64,000 bases of DNA from Patiriisocius_A hiemis. Lineage in GTDB: Bacteria; Bacteroidota; Bacteroidia; Flavobacteriales; Flavobacteriaceae. The notes beneath the pieces are model-generated. The model made no database searches and was not told the DNA's origin. It was given only the letters and a program-made list of their open reading frames with translations. Location of the stretch: positions 372,001 to 436,000 of the forward strand of contig NZ_JAVRHZ010000001.1 in NCBI RefSeq assembly GCF_031846325.1, read 5' to 3'. The translations under genes were made by a program, and so were the position numbers. Of this stretch, positions 35,049 through 43,310 are shown piece after piece (within the stretch, counting starts at the first letter, position 1; each line of letters opens with the position of its first letter).

Positions 35049-36128
35049 TTATAGTTTAAATAATTTATAGCTCTGGTGTACTTTTTTAATTACCGCTTCG
35101 GTTCTATCGGCATGGGTGTCACTAATAAATAGTTGCCCAAACTTTTCTTCATTAACAAGTTTCATTATTTGCGATACACGTTGCTCATCTAGTTTATCAA
35201 AAATATCATCTAGCAGTAGGATAGGATTTACGTTACTTTGTTGTTTAATAAAATCAAACTGCCCTAACTTTAAAGCAATGAGATATGACTTTTGCTGTCC
35301 TTGCGAACCAAATTTTTTAATAGGATGTCCGTCTATTTCAAAAATAAGATCATCTTTATGTATCCCAAAATTGGTGTATTGGCTCATCTTATCTTTTGTA
35401 ATATTATCCTGTAATAGGTTAAGTAGAGGAGCCTCCTCTAACTGACTTCGATAACGCAGATGTACAGTTTCTTTACTATTGCTTATAGATTGATGGCGTT
35501 TTAAAAATATGGGTGTAAACGCTTCAAGAAACTGTTTACGTTTTTCAAAAATAAGCGTTCCATATTCATGTAATTGAGCGTTGTATATATCAATAGTATC
35601 TTGATTAAAAGTGTGGTTTGCTGCAAAATACTTAAGTAATGAGTTTCGTTGCGAGAGTACTTTGTTGTAGTTTATTAAACTTGTGAGGTAAGCACTATCG
35701 CCTTGTGAAATCACACCATCCATAAACTTTCGGCGCGTATCACTCCCTTCAATAATAAGGTCTCTATCGGCGGGAGAGATAATAACAAGAGGTAAAAAAC
35801 CTATGTGTTCGCTAAACTTTTCATAGGGCTTTCCATTTCGTTTTATAATTTTTTTCTGTCCGCGTTTTGCGCTAACTAGTATCTTTTCTTCTCTTTCGGC
35901 TTTTAGATATTTCCCTTCAACCACAAAAAAATCTGTGTCGTGTTTTATGTTTTGCGTAGTGATAGGATTAAAATAGCTTTTTCCAAAGGAAAGATGGTAA
36001 ATAGCATCTAGTACATTGGTCTTTCCAACCCCGTTATGACCCACAAAACAATTTATTTTTGGGTCAAATTCAAAATCTATCGAGTCAAAGTTTTTATAGT
36101 TAAGAAGGGCAATTTTTTGTAATATCAT
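35049..36128 (-). CDS. recF: DNA replication/repair protein RecF
   Basis: 359 residues. SMC/ABC-type ATPase that binds single-strand gaps and loads RecA. Walker A GHNGVGKTN near 29-37, DRDLIIEGSDTRRKFMDGVIS, signature GSQGQQKSYLIALKLGQ and Walker B ILLLDDIFDKLD. N-terminal KIALLNYKNFDSIDFEFDPKIN is the usual RecF start. First gene of a three-gene unit. Confidence 0.95.
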   Translation of the reverse strand: MILQKIALLNYKNFDSIDFEFDPKINCFVGHNGVGKTNVLDAIYHLSFGKSYFNPITTQNIKHDTDFFVVEGKYLKAEREEKILVSAKRGQKKIIKRNGKPYEKFSEHIGFLPLVIISPADRDLIIEGSDTRRKFMDGVISQGDSAYLTSLINYNKVLSQRNSLLKYFAANHTFNQDTIDIYNAQLHEYGTLIFEKRKQFLEAFTPIFLKRHQSISNSKETVHLRYRSQLEEAPLLNLLQDNITKDKMSQYTNFGIHKDDLIFEIDGHPIKKFGSQGQQKSYLIALKLGQFDFIKQQSNVNPILLLDDIFDKLDEQRVSQIMKLVNEEKFGQLFISDTHADRTEAVIKKVHQSYKLFKL

Positions 36129-36249
36129 GTAAACTAACTACTTGCTATATTAGTATTGTATAATTTTATTCAGAAAAAGATACTCAAAATCTAATGCAAA
36201 TTATTGAAAAATAAGGAATCTTTTCCCTTTTAAATTCTAATAAATATTT

Positions 36250-36257
36250 TATTTTTG
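36250..36257 (+). promoter_or_regulatory. promoter -7 box of the TPR gene/ribH (TATTTTTG)
   Basis: Match to TAnnTTTG, 20 bases before the TPR gene start. Confidence 0.45.
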
Positions 36258-36277
36258 CGCATCAATATTCAGAATAT

Positions 36278-37045
36278 ATGGCAACCTATAAGAAACGAGG
36301 TGGAAAACCTAGAACAAAGGCAGAAAAGCAAGTAGAGTTAGAAGACGATAGTGCAACGGCAGAAGTGTTTAACACGCTAGACTCTGGAGCTTCTAAGACC
36401 GAAGCTTGGATTGAGAAAAACCAAAAAGCAATTCTTGGTGTGATTGGTACTATTGCTGTTTGCGTACTAGGATACTTATTATATCAACAATTTGTACAAG
36501 AGCCTAAAGAAACAGAAGCGATGAATGAGATGTTTCAGGCACAGAAGTATTATAACCTAGCTTTAAATGCACCACAAGCAAAAGACTCTTTATACAACTT
36601 ATCGCTTAACGGTGGTGAAGGGAAGTATGGGTTTATAGATATTGTAGATGAATATAGTGGTACAGATGCTGCAAACATGGCAAACTACTATGCTGGGATG
36701 GCGTTTTTGCAAACTGGTAAATACCAAGATGCAATTTCGCACCTTCAAGATTTTAGTAGTGACGATGCTATGCTAGGACCCCTTGCAAAAGGAGCTATAG
36801 GTGATGCCTTTGTACAAGTAAACCAAGAAGCAGATGCTTTAAAATATTATGAAGATGCTGCAAAAATGCAGGAGAACGAAGTTACAACACCACGTTTTTT
36901 ACTTAAGGCTGGAATTACAGCGATGAACCTTGGTGAAACTTCAAAGGCATTAGAACACTTCTCTGCTATTTTTGAAAACTACCCTAACTCAACAGAAGCT
37001 ACTAAAGCAGAAGCTTATAAGGGTATGACCGAAGCAAAACAATAA
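36278..37045 (+). CDS. TPR-repeat membrane protein (YfgM/BamD-like layout)
   Basis: 255 residues: charged N-terminus, one membrane helix at about 51-70 (AILGVIGTIAVCVLGYLL) and tetratricopeptide-type repeats in about 135-245 (ANYYAGMAFLQTGKYQDAISHL; GDAFVQVNQEADALKYYEDAA; AGITAMNLGETSKALEHFSAIFENYPNSTEA). The layout is that of YfgM-like inner-membrane proteins, partners of periplasmic chaperones. Precedes ribH by 26 bases. Confidence 0.85.
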   Translation: MATYKKRGGKPRTKAEKQVELEDDSATAEVFNTLDSGASKTEAWIEKNQKAILGVIGTIAVCVLGYLLYQQFVQEPKETEAMNEMFQAQKYYNLALNAPQAKDSLYNLSLNGGEGKYGFIDIVDEYSGTDAANMANYYAGMAFLQTGKYQDAISHLQDFSSDDAMLGPLAKGAIGDAFVQVNQEADALKYYEDAAKMQENEVTTPRFLLKAGITAMNLGETSKALEHFSAIFENYPNSTEATKAEAYKGMTEAKQ

Positions 37046-37071
37046 ACACTTCCCCTTGTTGGGAATACTAT

Positions 37072-37569
37072 ATGGCAACAACCAATTTATCTGCATACGA
37101 TAAAGAAACAATCCCAAACGCGAAAGACTTTCGGTTTGGGATTGTTGTTTCAGAATGGAATCCTGATATCACAAATGGGATGTTTCAAGGGGCTTTTGAT
37201 GCTATTTTGGATTGTGGTGGGCTTAAAGAAAATATAGTACGTTGGAATGTGCCTGGTAGCTTTGAGCTTATTTATGGCTGTAAAAAAATGACCGAAAGCT
37301 TTGAGATGCTAGATGCCGTAATTGCTATTGGTAGTGTGATACAAGGCGAGACTAAGCATTTTGACTACGTATGTGAAGCCGTAGCACAAGGCATTAAAGA
37401 CCTAAATGTACAAGGCGACATCCCTGTGGTGTTTTGTGTGTTGACCGATAATACAATGCAACAAGCCATAGACCGTAGTGGTGGTAAACACGGTAACAAA
37501 GGTACTGAGGCTGCCATAGCCGCTATAAAAATGGCACAACTTAAAAAAGACGCCAAGTTTTATAAGTAA
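37072..37569 (+). CDS. ribH: 6,7-dimethyl-8-ribityllumazine synthase
   Basis: 165 residues. Joins the pyrimidine and butanone phosphate to form lumazine, the next-to-last step of riboflavin synthesis, as a large icosahedral or pentameric assembly. VVSEWNPDITNGMFQGAFD, VPGSFELIYGCKKM, AVIAIGSVIQGETKHFDYVCEAVAQGI and PVVFCVLTDNTMQQAIDRSGGKHGNKG carry the active-site residues. Marks the left border of the accessory cassette region: the first palindromic site starts 60 bases behind its stop. Confidence 0.97.
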   Translation: MATTNLSAYDKETIPNAKDFRFGIVVSEWNPDITNGMFQGAFDAILDCGGLKENIVRWNVPGSFELIYGCKKMTESFEMLDAVIAIGSVIQGETKHFDYVCEAVAQGIKDLNVQGDIPVVFCVLTDNTMQQAIDRSGGKHGNKGTEAAIAAIKMAQLKKDAKFYK

Positions 37570-37629
37570 TCCTATATTCTACTTTAAGAGATTTTACTTT
37601 CTTACTTTTCTATTATTATTTTTTATAGC

Positions 37630-37718
37630 TTTACAGGATATCGTTCACCAAAAACTTACGTTAACCTGATTTATTTACGGGATAACGCTACTAAATTGAA
37701 CGATATAACAAGTTGTAA
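37630..37718 (+). repeat. attC-like site A (array border after ribH)
   Basis: Perfect 10-base arms ATATCGTTCA (37638-37647) and TGAACGATAT (37697-37706). Outside them TTTACA on the left matches, reversed, the right end GTTGTAAG, with four extra bases on the right. Shortest site (about 89 bases) and the one nearest the core genome. Confidence 0.55.
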
Positions 37719-37752
37719 GTAATGCGAAAAACGAACTTAGAAAATACAGCAA

Positions 37753-38127
37753 ATGAAATTTTATACAGTATTACCAAAGAGCTTAAAACCTTTTTACGAA
37801 TCAGAACTGAATAGCTACCAATTTGAGTATCAAAGTGACAATTTATCAAATGCTTGGAATCATTTAGAACGAGCACACATAATTGGACAAAAATATCCTT
37901 TTGCTCACACATATGTTCATTGGAAAATGTTACAGTTTGGAATCAAAATAAAAAGTGGAAAAGAAGTGATTGGACAGATTCCAAGATTAATATTTGGAGG
38001 TGTAAAATCTTTCGTAGGTAAAATTCCTGTTGGAAATCCTGGAGGAGCTAATGTCCCACCTTTAAAACCATTTCCAATAGACAAAGAGATACAAGATATT
38101 TTTATTAATGCAGGAATTCAAGTTTAA
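37753..38127 (+). CDS. DUF3703-family protein
   Basis: 124 residues. Family pattern: SNAWNHLERAHIIGQKYPFAHTYVHWKML (His-rich helix, about 30-60), followed by GQIPRLIFGGVKSFVGKIPVGNPGGANV. The three conserved histidines suggest metal binding. It is followed after ten bases by a cation-transporter gene, a pairing that supports a heavy-metal role, though no function is proven. First cargo gene of the array. Confidence 0.83.
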   Translation: MKFYTVLPKSLKPFYESELNSYQFEYQSDNLSNAWNHLERAHIIGQKYPFAHTYVHWKMLQFGIKIKSGKEVIGQIPRLIFGGVKSFVGKIPVGNPGGANVPPLKPFPIDKEIQDIFINAGIQV

Positions 38128-38137
38128 AGTATTTTAA

Positions 38138-38932
38138 ATGAATAAGTCAATATTTGAAATTACCAAAATGGATTGTCCTTCAGAGGAAAATCTAATCCGA
38201 ATGAAATTGGACGGAATCTCAAGTATTGCGAATTTGGACTTTGACATTCCGAATCGAAAACTGACCGTTTTTCACAGCGGAGAAACCGACCAAATCGAAA
38301 AGTCCGTTATCGAACTGAATTTAGGTGGAAAAAAAATCTTGACCGAACAGACCGACCAAAAGGAATTTAAAGAAAACGCAAACCAAAAAAAGCTACTTTG
38401 GTCTGTACTTGCAATCAATTTTGCCTTTTTCATTATCGAAATGACAACGGGAATAATCTCAAAATCAATGGGACTTGTTGCAGACAGTTTGGATATGCTT
38501 GCTGACAGTTTCGTGTACGGAATTAGCTTGTTTGCGGTTGGCGGAACGTTGATTAAGAAAAAGCGGATTGCCAAACTTGCTGGATATTTTCAAATTACAC
38601 TTGCGATTATCGGATTTGTGGAAGTTTTAAGAAGATTTTTTGGAAACGAGAATCTTCCCGATTTTTCGACAATGATTATCGTTTCGATTTTTGCACTTAT
38701 CGCAAACGGAATTTGTCTTTACATTTTGCAAAAGTCAAAGAGTAAAGAAGAGGCACATATGAAAGCGAGTATGATTTTCACCTCGAATGATGTCATTATT
38801 AATTTAGGAGTAATAATCGCTGGAATTTTGGTAAATTGGTTGAGTTCGAGTAAACCTGATTTGATTATCGGAACAATCGTTTTTGTATTGGTAATTCAAG
38901 GTGCGTTTCGGATATTAAAATTAAGTAAGTGA
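38138..38932 (+). CDS. cation diffusion facilitator-like transporter with N-terminal HMA-like domain
   Basis: 264 residues. Residues 1-70 look like a heavy-metal-associated domain whose CxxC is reduced to MDCPSEE (one Cys). Then five to six membrane helices; the CDF helix reads GLVADSLDMLADSF with Asp-x3-Asp in place of the usual His-x3-Asp, and the second site has SNDVIINLG. The C-terminal cytoplasmic metal domain of typical CDF proteins is missing. Likely metal efflux, specificity unknown. Codon use is foreign (CGA, CGG for Arg). Confidence 0.82.
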   Translation: MNKSIFEITKMDCPSEENLIRMKLDGISSIANLDFDIPNRKLTVFHSGETDQIEKSVIELNLGGKKILTEQTDQKEFKENANQKKLLWSVLAINFAFFIIEMTTGIISKSMGLVADSLDMLADSFVYGISLFAVGGTLIKKKRIAKLAGYFQITLAIIGFVEVLRRFFGNENLPDFSTMIIVSIFALIANGICLYILQKSKSKEEAHMKASMIFTSNDVIINLGVIIAGILVNWLSSSKPDLIIGTIVFVLVIQGAFRILKLSK

Positions 38933-38950
38933 GTGAAAAAAGCACTACTT

Positions 38951-39146
38951 ACAACAACGTATATAGCTCATAGCTTGTTAGTTGCTTAAATGAAGTTAAA
39001 GCATATTTGGAAAGTCGCCAAATTTTTAAATTTGACGACTTTCCAATAAAAAAGATAAATAGTAAAATTTAAAAATCTGGCTTGTGCTTAATCCGAAAAT
39101 AATTTTCTAATTTGCACGCAACGAGCCATATACAAGACCGTTGGCG
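38951..39146 (+). repeat. attC-like site B
   Basis: Left arm ACAACAACGTATATAGCTC (38951-38969), right arm GAGCCATATACAAGACC then GTTGGCG (39123-39146). The centre holds its own strong hairpin at 39007-39046 (TTGGAAAGTCG...CGACTTTCCAA with a further seven paired bases). Confidence 0.75.
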
Positions 39147-39487
39147 CTTATTGCACGGATGCGCCACAGGCGCAGAAAATTTTGGCAGTTTCTGAACCAA
39201 TTTTGAACTAGTTCAGGCTCGGTCTCATTCAGACAGAGATCCTCACTCTGATCAAAAAACGGCTTATCTGAACCATTTTCTCGTGAAATTGAATTTTCCT
39301 CTTCTCAATAAACTTTTGATTTGATCAAAATGGAACATTTCTCACTCTTACGGTGACTGAAAAGCTGAATCGCTAGCTGAAAAACTAATGGTTGATTTGA
39401 TTTCTTTGGGCTTTGAAAATCTCCATGTGACTTTTACCGAACCAGGTTCAGCCTGTGCCGGATCAAAGTTCCGGTTGTGCAACAAGA
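39147..39487 (+). other. cassette without a visible gene (site B to site B2)
   Basis: About 340 bases with no convincing reading frame on either strand. It is rich in short inverted repeats: GCGCC-ACA-GGCGC near 39169, CTGAAC...GTTCAG around the palindrome GAACTAGTTC near 39208, TTTTGAT-TTG-ATCAAAA near 39315, and CCGGA...TCCGG near 39460. It may code for a structured RNA or be a decayed gene. Confidence 0.4.
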
Positions 39488-39621
39488 GCCAACAATGTAT
39501 AACGCCCATTGCTTTGGTTGATTCCTACTGGGAATCAACCACGCATTCGGAAAATTCTCCGCAAATTCATTAAATTGCTAAGTGAAACGACGCAACGGGT
39601 CGTTATACGTTACCGTTGTGA
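39488..39621 (+). repeat. attC-like site B2
   Basis: Left arm CCAACAATGTATAACGCCC (39489-39507), right arm GGTCGTTATACGTTACC then GTTGTGA (39598-39621). Central hairpin GGTTGATTCC (39516-39525) / GGAATCAACC (39531-39540). Confidence 0.75.
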
Positions 39622-39640
39622 GCAAGCTGTACAAAACGAA

Positions 39641-40195
39641 GTGAGAAACATTGAACAATTGATAAAAGAACTAATTCCGCCATCTGATTACCAAAATCGG
39701 AATGGATTTAGTAATGAACACATTGTTTTGAGCTTAACCGAAAAGGAAAAATTGGAAGTTGAGCGAATCCTAATTGAAATACTTGAAAAGAGTGAAGATG
39801 ATTTGATTGGGGAAACGCTGACAATAATGAAATCGGCTAACTCACTTCCTGCTTTACAAAAACGGCTGAACTTATCTAAAAGTCCGACTATGACAATTAT
39901 TTGGGCGAGTTACATAAACGAGATAAAAAATGGAGATGAGGAAATGAAAGAAATCGCGTTAAACGAAATGGACAAAGTTTCGGAAAAATATTCTCGAATC
40001 GGAATCTTTCACCATTTAGCTAAATTTAGTGACGACCGAATAAATAACAAGATTCGGAATTTTATAAATCATAAAGATTATTTGACTGCTTACAATGCAA
40101 GAACTTCTCTTGGAATTGACACAGCGGAAATAATAAAACGAGAACAAATAAAAAACGGAATCGGAACAAAAAAATGGTGGGAAATATGGAAATAA
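39641..40195 (+). CDS. hypothetical helical protein (184 aa), cassette gene
   Basis: Start set at GTG 39641, 20 bases behind site B2; the open frame runs back to 39509 but that part lies inside the palindrome and reads as nonsense. All-helical, charged, with HEAT-like helix pairs (LIGETLTIMKSANSLPALQKRL; EMKEIALNEMDKV; YLTAYNARTSLGID) and the C-terminal end KKWWEIWK. No signal peptide. Function unknown; similar proteins sit beside other orphan genes or act as immunity-like scaffolds, but nothing here proves that. Confidence 0.7.
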   Translation: MRNIEQLIKELIPPSDYQNRNGFSNEHIVLSLTEKEKLEVERILIEILEKSEDDLIGETLTIMKSANSLPALQKRLNLSKSPTMTIIWASYINEIKNGDEEMKEIALNEMDKVSEKYSRIGIFHHLAKFSDDRINNKIRNFINHKDYLTAYNARTSLGIDTAEIIKREQIKNGIGTKKWWEIWK

Positions 40196-40203
40196 AAAGC
40201 CAG

Positions 40204-40338
40204 CTCACAACAATGTATAACCGCAATTACGGCAGATTCGACTACGTCCGAATCCACTCGGAATTGCTAAAGTCTGTGCTTAACCGAAAAGTCTGCGTAT
40301 ATTAACCCGTAACTGACGGTTATACGAGACCGTTGTGC
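40204..40338 (+). repeat. attC-like site C
   Basis: The clearest site. Left arm CACAACAATGTATAACCG then CAATTACGG (40206-40232); right arm CCGTAACTGACGGTTATAC, GAGACC, GTTGTGC (40307-40338). Arms pair over about 16 bases apart from one bulge; spacers are AAT on the left and GAGACC on the right. Confidence 0.8.
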
Positions 40339-40423
40339 GTCATATGACAAGCGACAGTAACAAAGAAAAACGGGAAAGCTGAAAACCGATTAGAGTAAGC
40401 ACCTAAACTAAAACTGACAAAAT

Positions 40424-40879
40424 ATGAAATCAACTTTTAAATTTCTAATTGCTGTGATTTGCTTTGCAGTATTTTCGACTATTTCAGTTTTCGGACAAAC
40501 GACTGAAGAACAAAAACTTTCGTATAAAACAGGAAATCCAGCGGATTGGCCAAAAGACCAAGATGCGGTTGTATCTGCACCAAATAATCATAAAATACTA
40601 TTGGAAAATGATAAAGTAAGGGTTTTAGAAGTAACTGTCTTACCCAACGAAATTGAACCTGTTCACCATCATCAATGGAAAAGTGTCTTATATATTATAG
40701 AAGCTGGGGATTTCATTGACCGAGACGCAGAAGGAAATGTGATTATAGATACCCGGAAGTTACCTGAACCTCTTGTTTTTCCTTTGACAATGTACAAAGA
40801 CCCTGAAGCACCTCATACAGTAGAAAATTTAAGCGATACGAAAACTATTCGGCTGATAAGAGTAGAAATGAAAGAATAA
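40424..40879 (+). CDS. secreted cupin-like protein
   Basis: 151 residues. Signal peptide (about 1-25, TISVFGQ), then a single cupin barrel with KILLENDKVRVLEVTVLPNEIEPVHHHQWKSVLYIIEAGD, where the His triad (PVHHHQW) would bind a metal, and the second cupin motif near PEAPHTVENLSDT. Enzyme activity unknown. One cassette: 85 bases behind site C, ten bases before site D. Confidence 0.8.
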   Translation: MKSTFKFLIAVICFAVFSTISVFGQTTEEQKLSYKTGNPADWPKDQDAVVSAPNNHKILLENDKVRVLEVTVLPNEIEPVHHHQWKSVLYIIEAGDFIDRDAEGNVIIDTRKLPEPLVFPLTMYKDPEAPHTVENLSDTKTIRLIRVEMKE

Positions 40880-40888
40880 AATACGAAC

Positions 40889-41018
40889 GCACAACAATGG
40901 CTATAAGCAATTGCTTGTTCTTGCCTACTTCTGAAAATCCTCGCGGATTTTCAGCTTGGTATGTACTTGCAAAGTTTAGTGCTAACCCACGCAACTACTC
41001 ATAGCCTAACCGTTGTGC
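40889..41018 (+). repeat. attC-like site D
   Basis: Left arm GCACAACAATGGCTATAAGC (40889-40908), right arm ACTCATAGCCTAACC then GTTGTGC (40997-41018). Central perfect hairpin CTGAAAATCC-TCGC-GGATTTTCAG (40931-40954). Confidence 0.78.
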
Positions 41019-41042
41019 TTCATTATAACCAACCAATAACCA

Positions 41043-41813
41043 ATGATAAAATTCTTTCGTAAAATTCGTCAAAACTTACTATCTGAAAATAAATTCAGCA
41101 AATATTTGATTTACGCAATTGGAGAAATAATTCTTGTCGTAATCGGAATACTGATTGCTCTGCAAATCAATAACAATAACGAATTAAATAAACAAAGAGC
41201 CAAAGAAGTACAGTTCTTGAAAAATCTAAAGAGTGATTTAATTTTTGAAGAAAGTGAACTTGAACGCTACATTGGAATTAGGGAAAGTATAGTGAGCTCG
41301 GCTCAAATTGCTCTTGAACATTTTAATGGAAAGCCTGTAGAGAATATTCAAATGTTTAACTATCATACCTTTAATGTGGGAATCTGGCAAGAATTTCAAC
41401 GGAACAACAACACTTTCGTAGAATTATTAAATTCTGGAAATTTCACAATAATCTCAAACGAATCAATAAAAAATGAGCTTTTAAATTTAGACTTAATCCA
41501 CAAACAAATTATATCATATCGAGAACATTTGAGAAATGATATGGAGCACTATTTTTATGACCCTTGGTTCAGAACTGTTGATTTAGATCCTTTTGCTCAA
41601 AGCTTTGTTTTCTACGCTAACAATGGAGAATTTGATACTGAAATAAGGCTTTCAAGGGAAGAAATAGACAGGCTGATTAACAATAAAGTCTTTAAGAATG
41701 GATTTGTCGTTTCAGTATTTACGAATTCGTTGATTATCGATGATTACAAAAAAATGAAAGATTTGAACAAAAAAGTTGTTGACTTAATTAACAAAGAAAT
41801 AACGAAAGGCTAA
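41043..41813 (+). CDS. DUF6090-family membrane protein
   Basis: 256 residues. The N-terminal pattern IKFFRKIRQNLLSENKFSKYLIYAIGEIILVVIGILIALQINN is the mark of this family: a basic stretch and one membrane helix (about 22-42), then a helical extracytoplasmic part. Function unknown; members are often found as dispersed orphan genes in Bacteroidota. The stop codon TAA lies inside the left arm of site E. Confidence 0.85.
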   Translation: MIKFFRKIRQNLLSENKFSKYLIYAIGEIILVVIGILIALQINNNNELNKQRAKEVQFLKNLKSDLIFEESELERYIGIRESIVSSAQIALEHFNGKPVENIQMFNYHTFNVGIWQEFQRNNNTFVELLNSGNFTIISNESIKNELLNLDLIHKQIISYREHLRNDMEHYFYDPWFRTVDLDPFAQSFVFYANNGEFDTEIRLSREEIDRLINNKVFKNGFVVSVFTNSLIIDDYKKMKDLNKKVVDLINKEITKG

Positions 41814-41945
41814 CAACGTATAACGCGCATTACACGGGATGGTCAAGAGAATGAAAAATACGTCGGAAAAAACAAAATATTCCTACATCTGAAAAAAACG
41901 TAACTTTCAAAACCGCACAACGCGCGTTATACAAAACCGTTGTAA
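41809..41945 (+). repeat. attC-like site E
   Basis: Left arm CTAACAACGTATAACGCGC (41810-41828), right arm GCGCGTTATACAAAACC then GTTGTAA (41922-41945). The stop codon of the preceding gene is part of the left arm. Confidence 0.78.
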
Positions 41946-41951
41946 AACATT

Positions 41952-42347
41952 TTGAAAAAAACACTCTACATATTGATTTTAGTAAGTTTCGGATTTAAAT
42001 GCGCTGATAATAATTGCGAATTAAAAGACGGAAAATATAAAGTAATTTATGACGAACAGTTTTCGGAATATCCAAAATTTGAGTTTGAAATAAACGGACA
42101 AAACTTAACGGAAATAAACTCTGTGAAAAATCGGAATTATATTATTGAAAATCTTGGTGAAAATTCATTCCGACTAAAATCGCTGGAAAAACAAACGGAC
42201 TCTCTGACTGAATTTCAAAAGACATTAATGTCGCACAGAAAACCATACTATGAAATAACGGATTGTAAAAATGACACTATCGAATTTACAATGCGAGTGA
42301 ATTTGCACGTGATTTCACATTCTGGAAAATTTGTAAGAACAGAATGA
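41952..42347 (+). CDS. small lipoprotein, hypothetical (131 aa), cassette gene
   Basis: Starts with TTG at 41952, six bases behind site E; MKKTLYILILVSFGFKC then gives a lipobox with Cys17. The rest is beta-rich (GKYKVIYDEQFSEYPKFEFEINGQNLTEI, FTMRVNLHVISHSGKFVRTE), a lipocalin-like small barrel by eye. Function unknown. Codons such as CGG, CGA and GCG mark it as unlike the core. Confidence 0.72.
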   Translation: MKKTLYILILVSFGFKCADNNCELKDGKYKVIYDEQFSEYPKFEFEINGQNLTEINSVKNRNYIIENLGENSFRLKSLEKQTDSLTEFQKTLMSHRKPYYEITDCKNDTIEFTMRVNLHVISHSGKFVRTE

Positions 42348-42359
42348 ATAAAAAACGTT

Positions 42360-42493
42360 TTACAACACCGTATAAAATTAATTGCTTGTTTTAAGCCTAC
42401 TTACGAACATTCCTGCGGAATATTCTATCTGTGATTTATTTGCTAAATTAGGTGCTTATAACACGCAACAAACCATTTACAAAAACGTTGTGT
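42360..42493 (+). repeat. attC-like site F
   Basis: Left arm ACAACACCGTATAAAATTAA (42362-42381), right arm ACCATTTACAAAAAC then GTTGTGT (42472-42493). Central imperfect hairpin GAACATTCC / GGAATATTC. Confidence 0.68.
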
Positions 42494-42549
42494 GCAATTA
42501 TGACCAGCGCATCGTCCTGAAAAAAAACCAAAGATTAAACTATTGAATT

Positions 42550-43077
42550 ATGATATACTATTGGTTACATCTAATATACATTTACATAGGTTCAAAATTT
42601 TTTTGGAAAAAAATCGATTTGGATTCTGACCTCACTCGTATTAGAAGAGTTAGTATTTTGGATTGTGATTCCTTAAGATATATGGCAAATTCTAAATATT
42701 TTTATTATATGGATTTTATTAGGTTTGAGATTTTATTCAGGTCTAAACTTTACGAAAACACATTTAAAAAAGGAATATTTCCTGTTCTTGGTTCACAAAA
42801 GATTATTTATAAAAAACCTCTTAAGAGATGGACAAAATTTAGCATAACTCTTATTTTAGATGGATGGGACGAAAAGTGGGGCTATCATCGCCAAGTTTTT
42901 AAGCAGAATAATGAAATTTGTGCAATAGGATATACTAAATTTGCCTTATGGAAAAATAGAAAAGCACTTTACTTGCCAAAAATATTAGCTGATAGTGGAA
43001 TCAAAAAAACAGAAATGAATCCATCTTCAGAAATGCTAAATATGTTCAAAAATGATTATGAAATGATTAAAAATTAA
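42550..43077 (+). CDS. hotdog-fold thioesterase-like protein (THEM6 type)
   Basis: 175 residues. An N-terminal hydrophobic helix (about 3-17), then VSILDCDSLRYMANSKYFYYMDFIRFEILFRS, where the Asp and Asn of a 4HBT-type active site are expected, IYKKPLKRWTKFSITLILDGWDEKWGYHRQVFKQNNEICAIGYTKFALW. This layout matches the thioesterase-like THEM6 family. Predicted to cleave or bind acyl-CoA-type thioesters; substrate unknown. Single-gene cassette between sites F and G. Confidence 0.8.
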   Translation: MIYYWLHLIYIYIGSKFFWKKIDLDSDLTRIRRVSILDCDSLRYMANSKYFYYMDFIRFEILFRSKLYENTFKKGIFPVLGSQKIIYKKPLKRWTKFSITLILDGWDEKWGYHRQVFKQNNEICAIGYTKFALWKNRKALYLPKILADSGIKKTEMNPSSEMLNMFKNDYEMIKN

Positions 43078-43102
43078 AATTAAAATAGTTGAATAAAACT
43101 GT

Positions 43103-43292
43103 ACACAACAATGCATATATTTTATGTTTCGTTTTTGGCTTAACTTGAATCTCCCCAATTAATAGTAAATTGATCCAACGGATAAATCCGTCGGCGCGGC
43201 GCTACTGCCCCAGCTGATTCTCACGCTGTCGCTTCCAGCGCTAGCCGAACCAGCCGCAGTCACGCCACAAAACATATACAAGACCGTTAACA
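43103..43292 (+). repeat. attC-like site G
   Basis: Left arm ACACAACAATGCATATATTT (43103-43122), right arm AACATATACAAGACC then GTTAACA (43271-43292). Longest site after B (190 bases); the centre, 43178-43260, is much richer in G and C than anything nearby and holds ACGGAT-AA-ATCCGT. Confidence 0.7.
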
Positions 43293-43310
43293 AATATTAG
43301 AACTGAATCT

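Noticed and set aside
39388..39573. 61-residue frame in the gene-less cassette
   Set aside because: It crosses into the palindromic site B2 and has no recognisable protein pattern.
39509..39640. 5' part of the open frame ahead of the 184-residue cassette gene
   Set aside because: It lies wholly inside site B2 and translates the palindrome; the GTG at 39641 is the better start.
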